A DNA stretch of 64,000 nucleotides from Sphingomonas lutea (GTDB taxonomy: Bacteria; Pseudomonadota; Alphaproteobacteria; Sphingomonadales; Sphingomonadaceae), in NCBI RefSeq assembly GCF_014396785.1, contig NZ_CP060718.1:1880501-1944500 (forward strand). Direction: 5' to 3'. Under the pieces are notes generated by a model that had not been told where the DNA came from, searched no databases, and worked only from the letters and a program-made list of their open reading frames with translations. The position numbers and the translations under genes are program-made. Positions 8,823 to 15,987 of this stretch are shown one piece after another (position 1 is the stretch's first letter; each line of letters opens with the position of its first letter).

Positions 8823-9236
8823 GTGCGGATCATGATCGTGGAAGATGAGGCACTGGTCGCACTGCTCATCGAAGATATTCTGCTTGCTAACGGCCACGAG
8901 GTCGTGGGGATCGCCGACGACGCGTTGAGTGCACTGGCGGCTGTCGACGGCGATCAGCCCAATCTGGCGCTTGTCGACGTTTGCCTGGCCGGCAACGCGA
9001 ACGGGGTCGATGTTGCTAAGGCGTTCGCCGACCGCGGAATCCCGAGCTTATTCGTCACGGGAAATTGCCCCGCCGAGGATATGCCGATTGCCATTGGATG
9101 CCTTCACAAGCCTTTCACCGAAGAAAGCCTCTCCGCCGCCGTCGCTTGCGCCGAACGTCTTCTGGAAGGCCATGCGGCAAGAAGCCTTCCGGCCAATATG
9201 CACCTCTATTCCAGCTTTGCTGCCAACGGCAGGTAG
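8823..9236 (+). CDS. Single-domain response regulator
   Basis: 137 aa, receiver domain only. Acidic pocket in MIVEDEA, phospho-acceptor Asp in LALVDVCL, Thr in LFVTGN and Lys in CLHKPF. The start is GTG 8823, one base after the kinase stop, or ATG 8832; both give a complete domain and imply translational coupling. With no output domain it probably relays phosphate or competes for the kinase upstream, as single-domain regulators do in alphaproteobacterial HisKA_2 networks (inference). Confidence 0.9.
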   Translation: MRIMIVEDEALVALLIEDILLANGHEVVGIADDALSALAAVDGDQPNLALVDVCLAGNANGVDVAKAFADRGIPSLFVTGNCPAEDMPIAIGCLHKPFTEESLSAAVACAERLLEGHAARSLPANMHLYSSFAANGR

Positions 9237-9258
9237 TAAGCCCTGCGGGCAATCGAGG

Positions 9259-10056
9259 TCAGGCCGCACCTTGGGCGACATGTGGTGCCATTCCAAAAGC
9301 CGATAGTGCCATCCACAGCGCCATCGCGATCATCATCAGGTTTTCGGTCAGCGAGATGAAGCCCAGCGGCACGTTGCCGCCCCCGCCGACGCACGCGCAT
9401 TTGAGCTCACGCTTGTCGACATAAACCGCCTTGAACACCGAGACCGCGCCGATTGTCCCGATGAACAGCGCGATCGGCACCGACAGCCAGGTCAGCGCGC
9501 CCGCGACCATCAGCACCCCTGCAACACCTTCGGCAAATGGATAGATGTAGCTGTACGGCACCCACCGCTTGGCGAGGAGATCATAGTTGAGGAACATGGT
9601 CGCGAACGTCTCGACATTCTGCAGCTTCAGCAATGCCAGCACGACCATCGACATGCCGATGAACCATTCCGCTGCGCGCAGCGTGAACGCGCTTCCCGTC
9701 ACCGCGTAGCTGGCCGCCATCGCCATCAGTGCAGTCATCGTGAAGAGGGCAATGACCGGGCGGTAACTGGTCGCCTTGGGATCCGCGACCGTTTTGCCTA
9801 GGAACCGGCGCAGATCGTCATAGCCGCCGATCCGCTTGCCGCCGATAAACACCTGCGGCGTCGTCTGCACCTTATGAGCTGCCTTGAACGCGTCGGTTTC
9901 GGCGCGTGTCGTCAGATGATGATCCTCAACCGCATAACCCGACCGTTCAAGCAAATCCTTTGCCTTGAGGCCGTACGGACAAGTGTGTTCCGGCATCACC
10001 ATGCGGTGCAGCACCGCCGTCTTCGCCGCCTTGGGGTGGTTGGTCATGTCCGACAC
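9259..10056 (-). CDS. Glutaredoxin fused to MauE/DoxX-type membrane protein
   Basis: 265 aa. Residues 13-90 form a glutaredoxin domain with active site TCPYG (single redox cysteine, C26) and the TTPQVFIGGKRIGGYDDL substrate loop. Residues 100-260 contain four to five membrane spans of the MauE/DoxX redox-associated family, with a CAC pair in ELKCACVGG. Start GTG 10056 is preferred because GGAGAG lies five bases upstream; ATG 10047 is the alternative. It is probably a membrane thiol-disulfide relay. It is divergent from a MerR regulator and lies behind a mer-type promoter, so it is probably thiol- or metal-inducible. Confidence 0.85.
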   Translation of the reverse strand: MSDMTNHPKAAKTAVLHRMVMPEHTCPYGLKAKDLLERSGYAVEDHHLTTRAETDAFKAAHKVQTTPQVFIGGKRIGGYDDLRRFLGKTVADPKATSYRPVIALFTMTALMAMAASYAVTGSAFTLRAAEWFIGMSMVVLALLKLQNVETFATMFLNYDLLAKRWVPYSYIYPFAEGVAGVLMVAGALTWLSVPIALFIGTIGAVSVFKAVYVDKRELKCACVGGGGNVPLGFISLTENLMMIAMALWMALSAFGMAPHVAQGAA

Positions 10057-10089
10057 GTCAGCTCTCCATTTGCGATCTCGTCGGCGCTG

Positions 10090-10120
10090 ATATAGCCTCC
10101 GTACCGTGGTACAGAGTCAA
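10090..10120 (-). promoter_or_regulatory. MerR-type promoter/operator with 19-bp spacer
   Basis: On the minus strand, -35 TTGACT (10115-10120) and -10 CTATAT (10090-10095) are separated by exactly 19 bp. The spacer holds the dyad CTGTACCACGGTACGG, very close to the mer operator of Tn501-type mer operons. The long spacer with a central dyad is the hallmark of promoters activated by MerR-family distortion. It drives the glutaredoxin-MauE gene; the merR coding region starts inside it on the other strand. Confidence 0.8.
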
Positions 10121-10511
10121 GGGCTGCAATCGATCACCATCGGCCGGCTTGCCGCCGCCGGCGGCGTGGGGGTCGAAACGATCCGCTTCCTATCAGCGCA
10201 AGGGCCTGATCGATCAGCCAACGCGCGACGGCGGCGTTCGCCGCTACGGCAGCGAGGACGTCCGGCGACTGCGCTTCATTCGCCAGGCGCAGGCGGCGGG
10301 CTTCACGCTCGACCAGATCAAAGAGCTGCTCGACCTCGACGCCGGGCAGGACCGCGCCCGCGCCCGCGCGCTGGCGAGCGACCGCATCGCCGCTCTCGAC
10401 GCGAAGATCGCGGACCTTAAGAAAGCCCGCGATTCCCTTCAGCGTCTCGCCCGCGAATGCGGCAAAGGCGAGACCGGCCCCTGCCCGATCCTCACCAGCT
10501 TCGGCGTCTGA
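10106..10511 (+). pseudogene. MerR family regulator with a single-base frameshift
   Basis: From GTG 10106 the protein begins ITIGRLAAAGGVGVETIRF, the MerR winged helix. It then shifts frame and continues as YQRKGLIDQPTRDGGVRRYG through the dimerisation helix to 10511. Deleting one C from the run at 10189-10190 restores a 134-aa MerR. The C terminus keeps two of the mercury-ligand cysteine positions (ECGKGETGPCPI), but the position of Cys82 of MerR is Arg. A classical Hg(II) sensor is therefore doubtful. It is probably intact in the organism and controls the divergent glutaredoxin-MauE gene. Confidence 0.8.
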
Positions 10512-10516
10512 AGCGC

Positions 10517-10552
10517 AAAAAAAGCCCCGGAGGCGCGGAGGCTTCCGGGGCT
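10517..10552 (-). terminator. Rho-independent terminator of hsp20
   Basis: On the minus strand, AGCCCCGGA pairs with TCCGGGGCT (10544-10552 with 10523-10531), and seven T follow (A run 10517-10523 on the plus strand). It lies just downstream of the hsp20 stop and between it and the convergent merR. Confidence 0.85.
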
Positions 10553-10556
10553 CGTG

Positions 10557-11072
10557 TCATCGCCAATGATCAGGCGTGTTCAACCTCGGCGTCGACCGTC
10601 TGGCGCGATGCCGGGGTGTCGCCGCCCCGATCGCCGAGCGCTCGGCGCCGGTGCCGATGTCGATCTTGCGCGGCTTCATCGCCTCCGGGATTTCGCGGAC
10701 GAGATCGACCACCAGCAGGCCGTCGCGCATGTCGGCGCCCTTGACCTGGATATGGTCGGCAAGCGCGAAGCGCCGCTCGAACGAGCGGTTGGCGATCCCG
10801 CGATAGACATAGTCCACGCGCTCGTCGCTGGTTTCATCGGACTTGCGGCCCGATACCAGCAGCACGTTCTGCTGCGCGGTGATCTCCAGTTCCTCGGGCT
10901 TGAAGCCGGCGACGGCAAGCTCGATGCGATACTGGTTCTCGCCGGTCTTGATGAGGTCGAACGGCGGGTAATTTTCCTGGCTCTGGCCGGAGCTGTTTTC
11001 GAGCATGTCGAACAGCCGGTCGAAGCCGACGGTGGAGCGCCGGAAAGGCGCGAAATCGAAAGCACTACGCAT
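10557..11072 (-). CDS. Hsp20 small heat shock protein (C-terminal frameshift likely)
   Basis: IbpA-like small chaperone that holds unfolding proteins. Start ATG 11072 behind AGGAGG. The N terminus MRSAFDFAPFRRSTVGFDRL and the alpha-crystallin core (YRIELAVAGFKPEELEI, LLVSGRK, ERRFALADHIQVKGADMRDGLL) are typical. The tail after KPRKIDIG turns into Arg/Pro-rich sequence. Adding one base in the CCCC run at 10625-10628 gives instead TPASRQTVDAEVEHA and a stop at 10570, directly before the terminator. That is the more likely true end. Preceded by an RpoH-type promoter. Confidence 0.9.
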   Translation of the reverse strand: MRSAFDFAPFRRSTVGFDRLFDMLENSSGQSQENYPPFDLIKTGENQYRIELAVAGFKPEELEITAQQNVLLVSGRKSDETSDERVDYVYRGIANRSFERRFALADHIQVKGADMRDGLLVVDLVREIPEAMKPRKIDIGTGAERSAIGAATPRHRARRSTPRLNTPDHWR

Positions 11073-11160
11073 ATCATCCTCCTCTGATGAGCAAGGCGGG
11101 CGGCGCAGCCGTCGAAACGGCATCGACCGTCCCGTCACCGGGCCCCTGAGGCACCCGGCG
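11073..11160 (-). promoter_or_regulatory. Possible ROSE-like RNA thermometer in the hsp20 leader
   Basis: The leader between the inferred heat-shock promoter and the hsp20 start is about 85 nt and G/C-rich. Near its 3' end the minus strand carries TTGCT (complement of 11090-11094), seven bases ahead of the AGGAGG ribosome site (complement of 11078-11083). ROSE thermometers pair a UYGCU element with the AGGA of the Shine-Dalgarno. The match is by eye; no fold was computed. Confidence 0.4.
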
Positions 11161-11166
11161 GCGCTG

Positions 11167-11194
11167 ATTTGGGTCGCGCCATCGCCGTTTCAAG
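11167..11194 (-). promoter_or_regulatory. RpoH (sigma32)-type promoter of hsp20
   Basis: On the minus strand, CTTGAAA (complement of 11188-11194) is followed after 14 bases by CCCAAAT (complement of 11167-11173). This is close to the sigma32 pattern CTTGAAA-N13/14-CCCCATnT. It lies about 95 bases upstream of the hsp20 start, as expected for a heat-shock gene. Confidence 0.6.
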
Positions 11195-11300
11195 GGCCTC
11201 GGACAGGCCTTTCGACGGGTCGAAACGCACCATTGGTCGAAGCAGGCTTGGCGGCACGCGAGGACCGCGCTTTACGGTTGGCAAAACGGGAAGGGGACCC

Positions 11301-11738
11301 ATGACGGCTCGCGATTTTCTATTTCTGCCGCGCAATGCGCGCTTCGCCGATCTCGGCCTGCTTTTGCTCCGTGTCGTGACCGGCGCTTTCCTCATCTATC
11401 AAAGCCACGACAACGTCTTTTCCGCCGCGCGGATGGACGAATTCGTCAAGTTCCTGACCGCCTTCGGCTTTCCCGCACCCGAAATGATGGCGCCGCTGTC
11501 GGTCTACGCCCAGTTCGGCGCCGGCATCGCCTTCATCCTGGGCCTGTTCACCCGCTGGGCGGGCCTCATCACCGCGTTCAACTTCATCGTCGCGGTCTAC
11601 ATGGTCCACTTCGCCGACCCCGTCCCCAAGATCTGGCCCGCCGCCATCCTCATCTTCCTCGGCCTCTACTTTGGCCTGCGCGGTAGCGGCCGCTACGGCC
11701 TCGACCCCATGCTGGAAGGCCGCGCTGGCCCGCGTTAG
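11301..11738 (+). CDS. DoxX family membrane protein
   Basis: 145 aa from ATG 11301 behind AAGGGGACCC; the longer open frame upstream covers the hsp20 promoter and is rejected. Four membrane spans in the DoxX pattern: LGLLLLRVVTGAFLIYQS, PLSVYAQFGAGIAFILG, LITAFNFIVAVYM and PAAILIFLGLYFGL. DoxX proteins take part in membrane redox and thiol-stress systems, but the exact role here is unknown. Followed after 66 bases by parE. Confidence 0.85.
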   Translation: MTARDFLFLPRNARFADLGLLLLRVVTGAFLIYQSHDNVFSAARMDEFVKFLTAFGFPAPEMMAPLSVYAQFGAGIAFILGLFTRWAGLITAFNFIVAVYMVHFADPVPKIWPAAILIFLGLYFGLRGSGRYGLDPMLEGRAGPR

Positions 11739-11804
11739 CTGGGGATAACTCCCCCTGCCCCGCCTTGGCACCGCCGGAATCGCGGTCTTATAGCGGAACG
11801 GACC

Positions 11805-13787
11805 ATGTCCGACCTCTTCGCTTCGTCCGCCGCTGCGTCCGCGCCCGACAGCTATGACGCCTCTTCGATCGAGGTGCTCGAGGGACTCGAACCCGTCCGC
11901 CGCCGCCCCGGCATGTACATCGGCGGCACCGACGCCCGCGCGCTCCATCACCTCGCGGCCGAAGTCATCGACAACAGCATGGACGAGGCGGTCGCCGGCC
12001 ACGCCAGCCGGATTGAGGTCACGCTCGAGTCCGGCAACCGCTTGACCGTCGCCGACAATGGCCGCGGCATCCCCGTTGCCGAGCACCCCAAATATCCCGG
12101 CAAGTCGGCGCTCGAGGTCATCATGACCACGCTCCATTCGGGGGGCAAGTTCGAAGGCAAGGCGTACAGCACCAGCGGCGGCTTGCACGGCGTCGGCGTC
12201 AGCGTCGTGAACGCGCTGTCGACCGAAACCATCGTCGAGGTGGCGCGCGACAAGCAGCTCTATCGGCAGACCTTCGCGCGCGGCCTTGCCACCTCGAAAC
12301 TGGAGCAGGTCGGCGCCGCGCCCAACCGTCGCGGCACCACCGTCGCCTTCACCCCCGATCCCGAGATTTTCGGCGCCGACGCGATCTTTGACCCCGCGCG
12401 TCTGTACAAGCTCGCGCGGTCCAAGGCCTACCTTTTCGCCGGGGTCGAGATCCGCTGGCGCTGCGATCCGTCGCTGGCCTCTGCGGAAGTTCCGGAAAGC
12501 GCGGTGTTCCAATTTCCCGGCGGACTTGCCGATCACCTTGCAGAGCAGCTGGGCGAGCGGCCCGCGGTTACCAACCAGCCCTTCACCGGGCGCCAGGCTT
12601 TCCCCAACGATCAGGGCAGCGCCGAATGGGCCGTCGCCTGGCCGCTCTATTCGGATGGCAGCGAAAGCTATTACTGCAACACCATCCCGACCCCCGACGG
12701 CGGCACCCATGAGGCGGGCCTGCGCGCGGCGCTGACCAAAGGCATCCGCGGCTTCGGCGAGCTGGTCGGCAACAAGCGCGCCAAGGACATCACCGCCGAC
12801 GACGTGTTCAACGGCGTCGAGCTGATGCTCAGCGTGTTCATCCGCAATCCGCATTTCCAGAGCCAGACCAAGGACCGCCTCACCAGCCTCGAAGCCGCGC
12901 GCTTCGTCGAGGCTGCGGTACGCGATCATTTCGACCATTATCTCGCCGACAATATGGATCGCGGCCGCGCGCTGTTGGGTTCGATCGTCGAGCGCATGGA
13001 GGAGCGCCTCAAGCGCCGCGCCGAGCGCGAGGTGCAGCGCAAGACCGCCACGTCCGCGCGCAAGCTGCGCCTGCCCGGCAAGCTCACCGATTGCAGCAGC
13101 GACGACCCCGAAGGCACCGAATTGTTCATCGTCGAGGGGGACAGCGCGGGCGGCAGCGCCAAGCAGGCACGCAACCGCAAGACGCAGGCGATCCTGCCCA
13201 TTCGCGGCAAGATCCTCAATGTCGCCTCCGCCACCGCCGACAAGATCCGCGCCAACCAGGAAGTCGCCGATCTCCAACTCGCACTCGGCTGCGGCACGCG
13301 CGACAAGTGGAACGAGGAGGCGCTGCGCTACGAGCGCGTGATCATCATGACCGACGCCGACGTCGACGGCGCCCACATCGCGACCCTGCTGATGACCTTC
13401 TTCTTCCAGGAAATGCCTGAGCTGGTGCGGCGCGGCCACCTGTTCCTCGCCCAGCCCCCGCTCTACCGCCTAACCGCCGGCGCTAAGACGCTCTACGCCC
13501 GCGACGACGCCCACCGCGCCGAGCTCGAAGCACGCGAATTCAAGGGCAAGAAGGTCGAGGTGTCACGCTTCAAGGGATTGGGCGAAATGAACCCCAACCA
13601 GCTCAAGGAAACCACCATGGACCCGGCGAGCCGGTCAATGCTCAAAGTCACCCTTCCCGCCGCTTACGAAGACCGCCAGCCGGTCAAGGATCTCGTCGAA
13701 CGCCTGATGGGCAAGGACCCCGCCCACCGCTTCGAATTCATCCAGCGCAGCGCGTCCGCCGTCGACGAGGACGCAATCGACGCCTGA
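11805..13787 (+). CDS. parE: DNA topoisomerase IV subunit B
   Basis: 660 aa. ATPase GHKL motifs (EVIDNSMDEA, DNGRGIPV, TSGGLHGVG), then the TOPRIM domain with VEGDSAGGSA and IMTDADVDGAHI, and the conserved RFKGLGEMNPNQL near the end. The length and the text GKLTDCSSDDPEGTELFIVE fit ParE rather than the longer GyrB. With ParC it decatenates daughter chromosomes. ATG 11805 is followed by a short variable leader before SYDASSIEVLEGLEPVRRRP. Confidence 0.96.
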   Translation: MSDLFASSAAASAPDSYDASSIEVLEGLEPVRRRPGMYIGGTDARALHHLAAEVIDNSMDEAVAGHASRIEVTLESGNRLTVADNGRGIPVAEHPKYPGKSALEVIMTTLHSGGKFEGKAYSTSGGLHGVGVSVVNALSTETIVEVARDKQLYRQTFARGLATSKLEQVGAAPNRRGTTVAFTPDPEIFGADAIFDPARLYKLARSKAYLFAGVEIRWRCDPSLASAEVPESAVFQFPGGLADHLAEQLGERPAVTNQPFTGRQAFPNDQGSAEWAVAWPLYSDGSESYYCNTIPTPDGGTHEAGLRAALTKGIRGFGELVGNKRAKDITADDVFNGVELMLSVFIRNPHFQSQTKDRLTSLEAARFVEAAVRDHFDHYLADNMDRGRALLGSIVERMEERLKRRAEREVQRKTATSARKLRLPGKLTDCSSDDPEGTELFIVEGDSAGGSAKQARNRKTQAILPIRGKILNVASATADKIRANQEVADLQLALGCGTRDKWNEEALRYERVIIMTDADVDGAHIATLLMTFFFQEMPELVRRGHLFLAQPPLYRLTAGAKTLYARDDAHRAELEAREFKGKKVEVSRFKGLGEMNPNQLKETTMDPASRSMLKVTLPAAYEDRQPVKDLVERLMGKDPAHRFEFIQRSASAVDEDAIDA

Positions 13788-13792
13788 CGCCG

Positions 13793-14500
13793 TCAGTCCT
13801 TCGGAATTGAAGCGGCCTTGACCGAAACTCGGCTGCCGTCGGGAAGCACGCACGGCCTGAAAAGCAATTCGCGAACCGCAGTCCTGTCTTCAGGCGCGAA
13901 TTGCAGGTCGAGCGACTTGGCATTTGCAAGCCACTGAGTGCCGCCAAGCCGCAGAATATCATTCGATCCGCGAGCGGACGCCACGGCGCGCGCAAGGCGA
14001 TCGCGCGACACGTCTGTCAGTTGTGGATGCTTCTCCAACGTCTTGAGCTCGTTGATGATATCGAATTCGCGCTGGTTCATGCCGCGGATCGCCTCGGTAA
14101 ACGCGAACAGATTGGCGTAATCATTGCGAACGTTGGCGGGCATGTGCGCGACCGCGCCGGACGCCGTTGCCGAATCCCACGCCGAGGTCGACCACAAGCG
14201 CAGCGCGCCCATGTTGATGTCCAGGTCGTTCGTGGCCCGCGTGCCCGCGATCACCTCATCGAGAAAGTCGAGTTGGTGGGCGGTGCAAGCATGCAGCGCG
14301 ATCCGTTCGGTGCTCGCATATTTGGACTCGAGCAGCTGGCTGTCGAGGCTCGCACGCGCCTCCGCCACGTCGCCTCGCCAGCGGCGGCTCTCGACCAATT
14401 CCTGCCCTGCGAGCGCGATCAGCACGCCAGCAACGATGATCCCGACTTCGCCGAGAAACTGACGCCATCCATGCAGCGGCTTGATCGCGGGAATTCGCAT
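13793..14500 (-). CDS. Membrane-anchored protein of unknown function (GEVGxIVxGVLIAL family)
   Basis: 235 aa. One N-terminal membrane span (residues about 12-33) in the motif GWRQFLGEVGIIVAGVLIAL, followed by a helical, probably periplasmic or cytoplasmic domain (VAHMPANVRNDYANLFAFTE). Tandem relative of the next gene, on the same strand. The family recurs in sphingomonads; I know no function. Convergent with parE, five bases apart. Confidence 0.7.
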   Translation of the reverse strand: MRIPAIKPLHGWRQFLGEVGIIVAGVLIALAGQELVESRRWRGDVAEARASLDSQLLESKYASTERIALHACTAHQLDFLDEVIAGTRATNDLDINMGALRLWSTSAWDSATASGAVAHMPANVRNDYANLFAFTEAIRGMNQREFDIINELKTLEKHPQLTDVSRDRLARAVASARGSNDILRLGGTQWLANAKSLDLQFAPEDRTAVRELLFRPCVLPDGSRVSVKAASIPKD

Positions 14501-14560
14501 CAGCTTTTACCTTCGGGCAGGAAAGGGATCGGCAAGGGGACGAGGCGCCTGGGCACGCGC

Positions 14561-14920
14561 TTATCCCTGGACCTTCAAGGGCTGGCAGATCACCGATTTC
14601 CGAACATGATCGCGCATCGAGCGCGCAAGCGATTGGCCGATACCGTCGATCCGCGGAAGCCGGCCGGTGCGGCGCGCGTCGGCCAGAATTTGCGTCAATT
14701 CATTCAACCGCCGATCCATGCACGGCTGCTGGAACGTGCGCTCCTCGAAGCTCTTCGCGTTGAGCGCGAGCTCGGCCTCGACCGCGGCGAGCGATTCGCG
14801 GGCACGGCGCCGGTCGTCCCAATCGGAAGCCAATTGCTGCGCGCCCAGTGCGATCAGCACGCCAAGCACGATGATCCCGACTTCGCCCCAGAACACGCGC
14901 CAGCCGTTAATCGGCTTCAC
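14561..14920 (-). CDS. Shortened paralogue of the preceding membrane-anchored protein
   Basis: Starting from GTG 14920 the product is about 119 aa: INGWRVFWGEVGIIVLGVLIAL, a coiled segment, then a tail ending CQPLKVQG. Against its neighbour it lacks about 100 residues of the middle, joining a segment around LPRIDGIGQ to what looks like the family's C terminus. It is probably an internally deleted copy. The start is unclear: no good ribosome site is visible, and the open frame extends to 15031. Confidence 0.5.
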   Translation of the reverse strand: MKPINGWRVFWGEVGIIVLGVLIALGAQQLASDWDDRRRARESLAAVEAELALNAKSFEERTFQQPCMDRRLNELTQILADARRTGRLPRIDGIGQSLARSMRDHVRKSVICQPLKVQG

Positions 14921-15172
14921 TAACCGCAAGATCGGCGCCCCCCAAAGCCCGTTCCAGCGCGAGCGTAACAGCGGCCCGCCGAAACGCCAGCGCCTTCGCG
15001 GCCGCCGCGCCCAACGGCCCTGCACTAACAATCGGCGTGAAAGTCCCTATATGAGTGCCTGCTACAGTCGCAATCAGACGGTCTTCGGCGCTTTGCGGCT
15101 CCTATTCCTTCTCGCTTCTACAGCAACGAAAAGGGGCCGCTTCGGCCTCTTCATCCGTAAAGGAATATGGAT

Positions 15173-15379
15173 ATGCCGATCGGCACCGTGAAATTCTTCG
15201 ACATGGCCAAGGGCTATGGCTTCATCACCAACGAATCCGGGGGCAGCGATGCCTTCGTCCACATCAGCGCGGTCGAAGCCGCTGGCATGCACTCGCTCGA
15301 AAAGGAGCAGCGCATTTCCTACGAGCTCGAGAATGACAAGCGCGGCAAGACCAGCGCCGTCAATCTCCAGTCTGCGTAA
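15173..15379 (+). CDS. Cold shock protein
   Basis: 68 aa from ATG 15173 (AAGGA eight bases upstream; an in-frame ATG lies two codons earlier). A single cold-shock domain with both RNA-binding motifs: KGYGFI (RNP1-type) and DAFVHIS (RNP2-type). Acts as an RNA chaperone or transcription antiterminator. Monocistronic, with a strong terminator six bases after the stop. Confidence 0.95.
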   Translation: MPIGTVKFFDMAKGYGFITNESGGSDAFVHISAVEAAGMHSLEKEQRISYELENDKRGKTSAVNLQSA

Positions 15380-15384
15380 CAAGG

Positions 15385-15418
15385 AAGGCGGGTGTCGAAA
15401 GGCACCCGCCTTTTTTTT
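15385..15418 (+). terminator. Rho-independent terminator of the cold shock gene
   Basis: Stem AAGGCGGGTG / CACCCGCCTT (15385-15394 with 15403-15412), an 8-base loop and a T run to 15418. Confidence 0.92.
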
Positions 15419-15436
15419 CGATTTGAAGGGAGCGTC

Positions 15437-15652
15437 ATGACCGTGCAGCTGGACTTCTACCGCAAGCAGGCCGCCGACGCGCGCGCCGGCGCGGATGCCG
15501 CCACGCTGGCCAACATTCGCGATCGCTGGCTCCGGTCCGAAGCGACTTGGATGCAACTTGCCGATCGCAGCGAGCGCGCGGAAAAATTCCGCCAGACGCT
15601 CGCTGCCAAGCACGCGGCTCCGCCGGCTCAGGGCGAGACCGCCGCTTCGTGA
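15437..15652 (+). CDS. Small hypothetical protein
   Basis: 71 aa from ATG 15437 with GAAGGGAG upstream. Helical and charged (FYRKQAADARAGADAATLAN, DRWLRSEATWMQLADRSER), with no membrane span. It resembles short conserved alphaproteobacterial proteins of unknown function. The stop overlaps the start of the next gene (GTGA), so the two are translationally coupled. Confidence 0.65.
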   Translation: MTVQLDFYRKQAADARAGADAATLANIRDRWLRSEATWMQLADRSERAEKFRQTLAAKHAAPPAQGETAAS

Positions 15653-15966
15653 AGGGGTTTAAGGAGCCCGATTTCCACGACCGTATCTCCCGCGCGGCGG
15701 AGGCCAAGGCGAAAGCGCTCGATCAAATGCGCGCAAGGCCGGCGATGGACGAAGCAACCTTGGCCGCGCGCGCCGAACAAGCCCGCAGACGCGATGCCGC
15801 CGCCGCCGCCAACCGCGATGCCCGCAAAGCCGCCACCCAGGCTGCCAAGGATGAAAAAGCGGCAACCGCCGCCGCCAAGAAGGCGGCCGTCAAACCCATC
15901 CTCACCGACGTCGAGCGCAAAGCCGCGCGAGACGCCCGCTACGCCGCGCGAAAGAAGCGAAAATAG
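15649..15966 (+). CDS. DUF6481-like Ala/Lys-rich protein
   Basis: 105 aa from GTG 15649, overlapping the previous stop by four bases. It begins VKGFKEPDFHDRISRAAEAK, which fits DUF6481, then becomes a long Ala/Arg/Lys-rich helix (DARKAATQAAKDEKAAT). Highly basic and probably nucleic-acid associated or coiled coil (inference). The longer frame from 15547 overlaps the previous gene and is rejected. Confidence 0.65.
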   Translation: MKGFKEPDFHDRISRAAEAKAKALDQMRARPAMDEATLAARAEQARRRDAAAAANRDARKAATQAAKDEKAATAAAKKAAVKPILTDVERKAARDARYAARKKRK

Positions 15967-15987
15967 GCCTTTGCGCAGCGCCGGCGC

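Noticed and set aside
10990..11300. Extended start of the DoxX protein at 11169
   Set aside because: The extension covers the hsp20 promoter and has no DoxX-like sequence; ATG 11301 has a good ribosome site.
11319..13439. 706-codon open frame antisense to parE
   Set aside because: It is the shadow of a high-GC coding strand; the composition is low-complexity Ala/Gly/Arg/Asp, and parE on the other strand is unambiguous.
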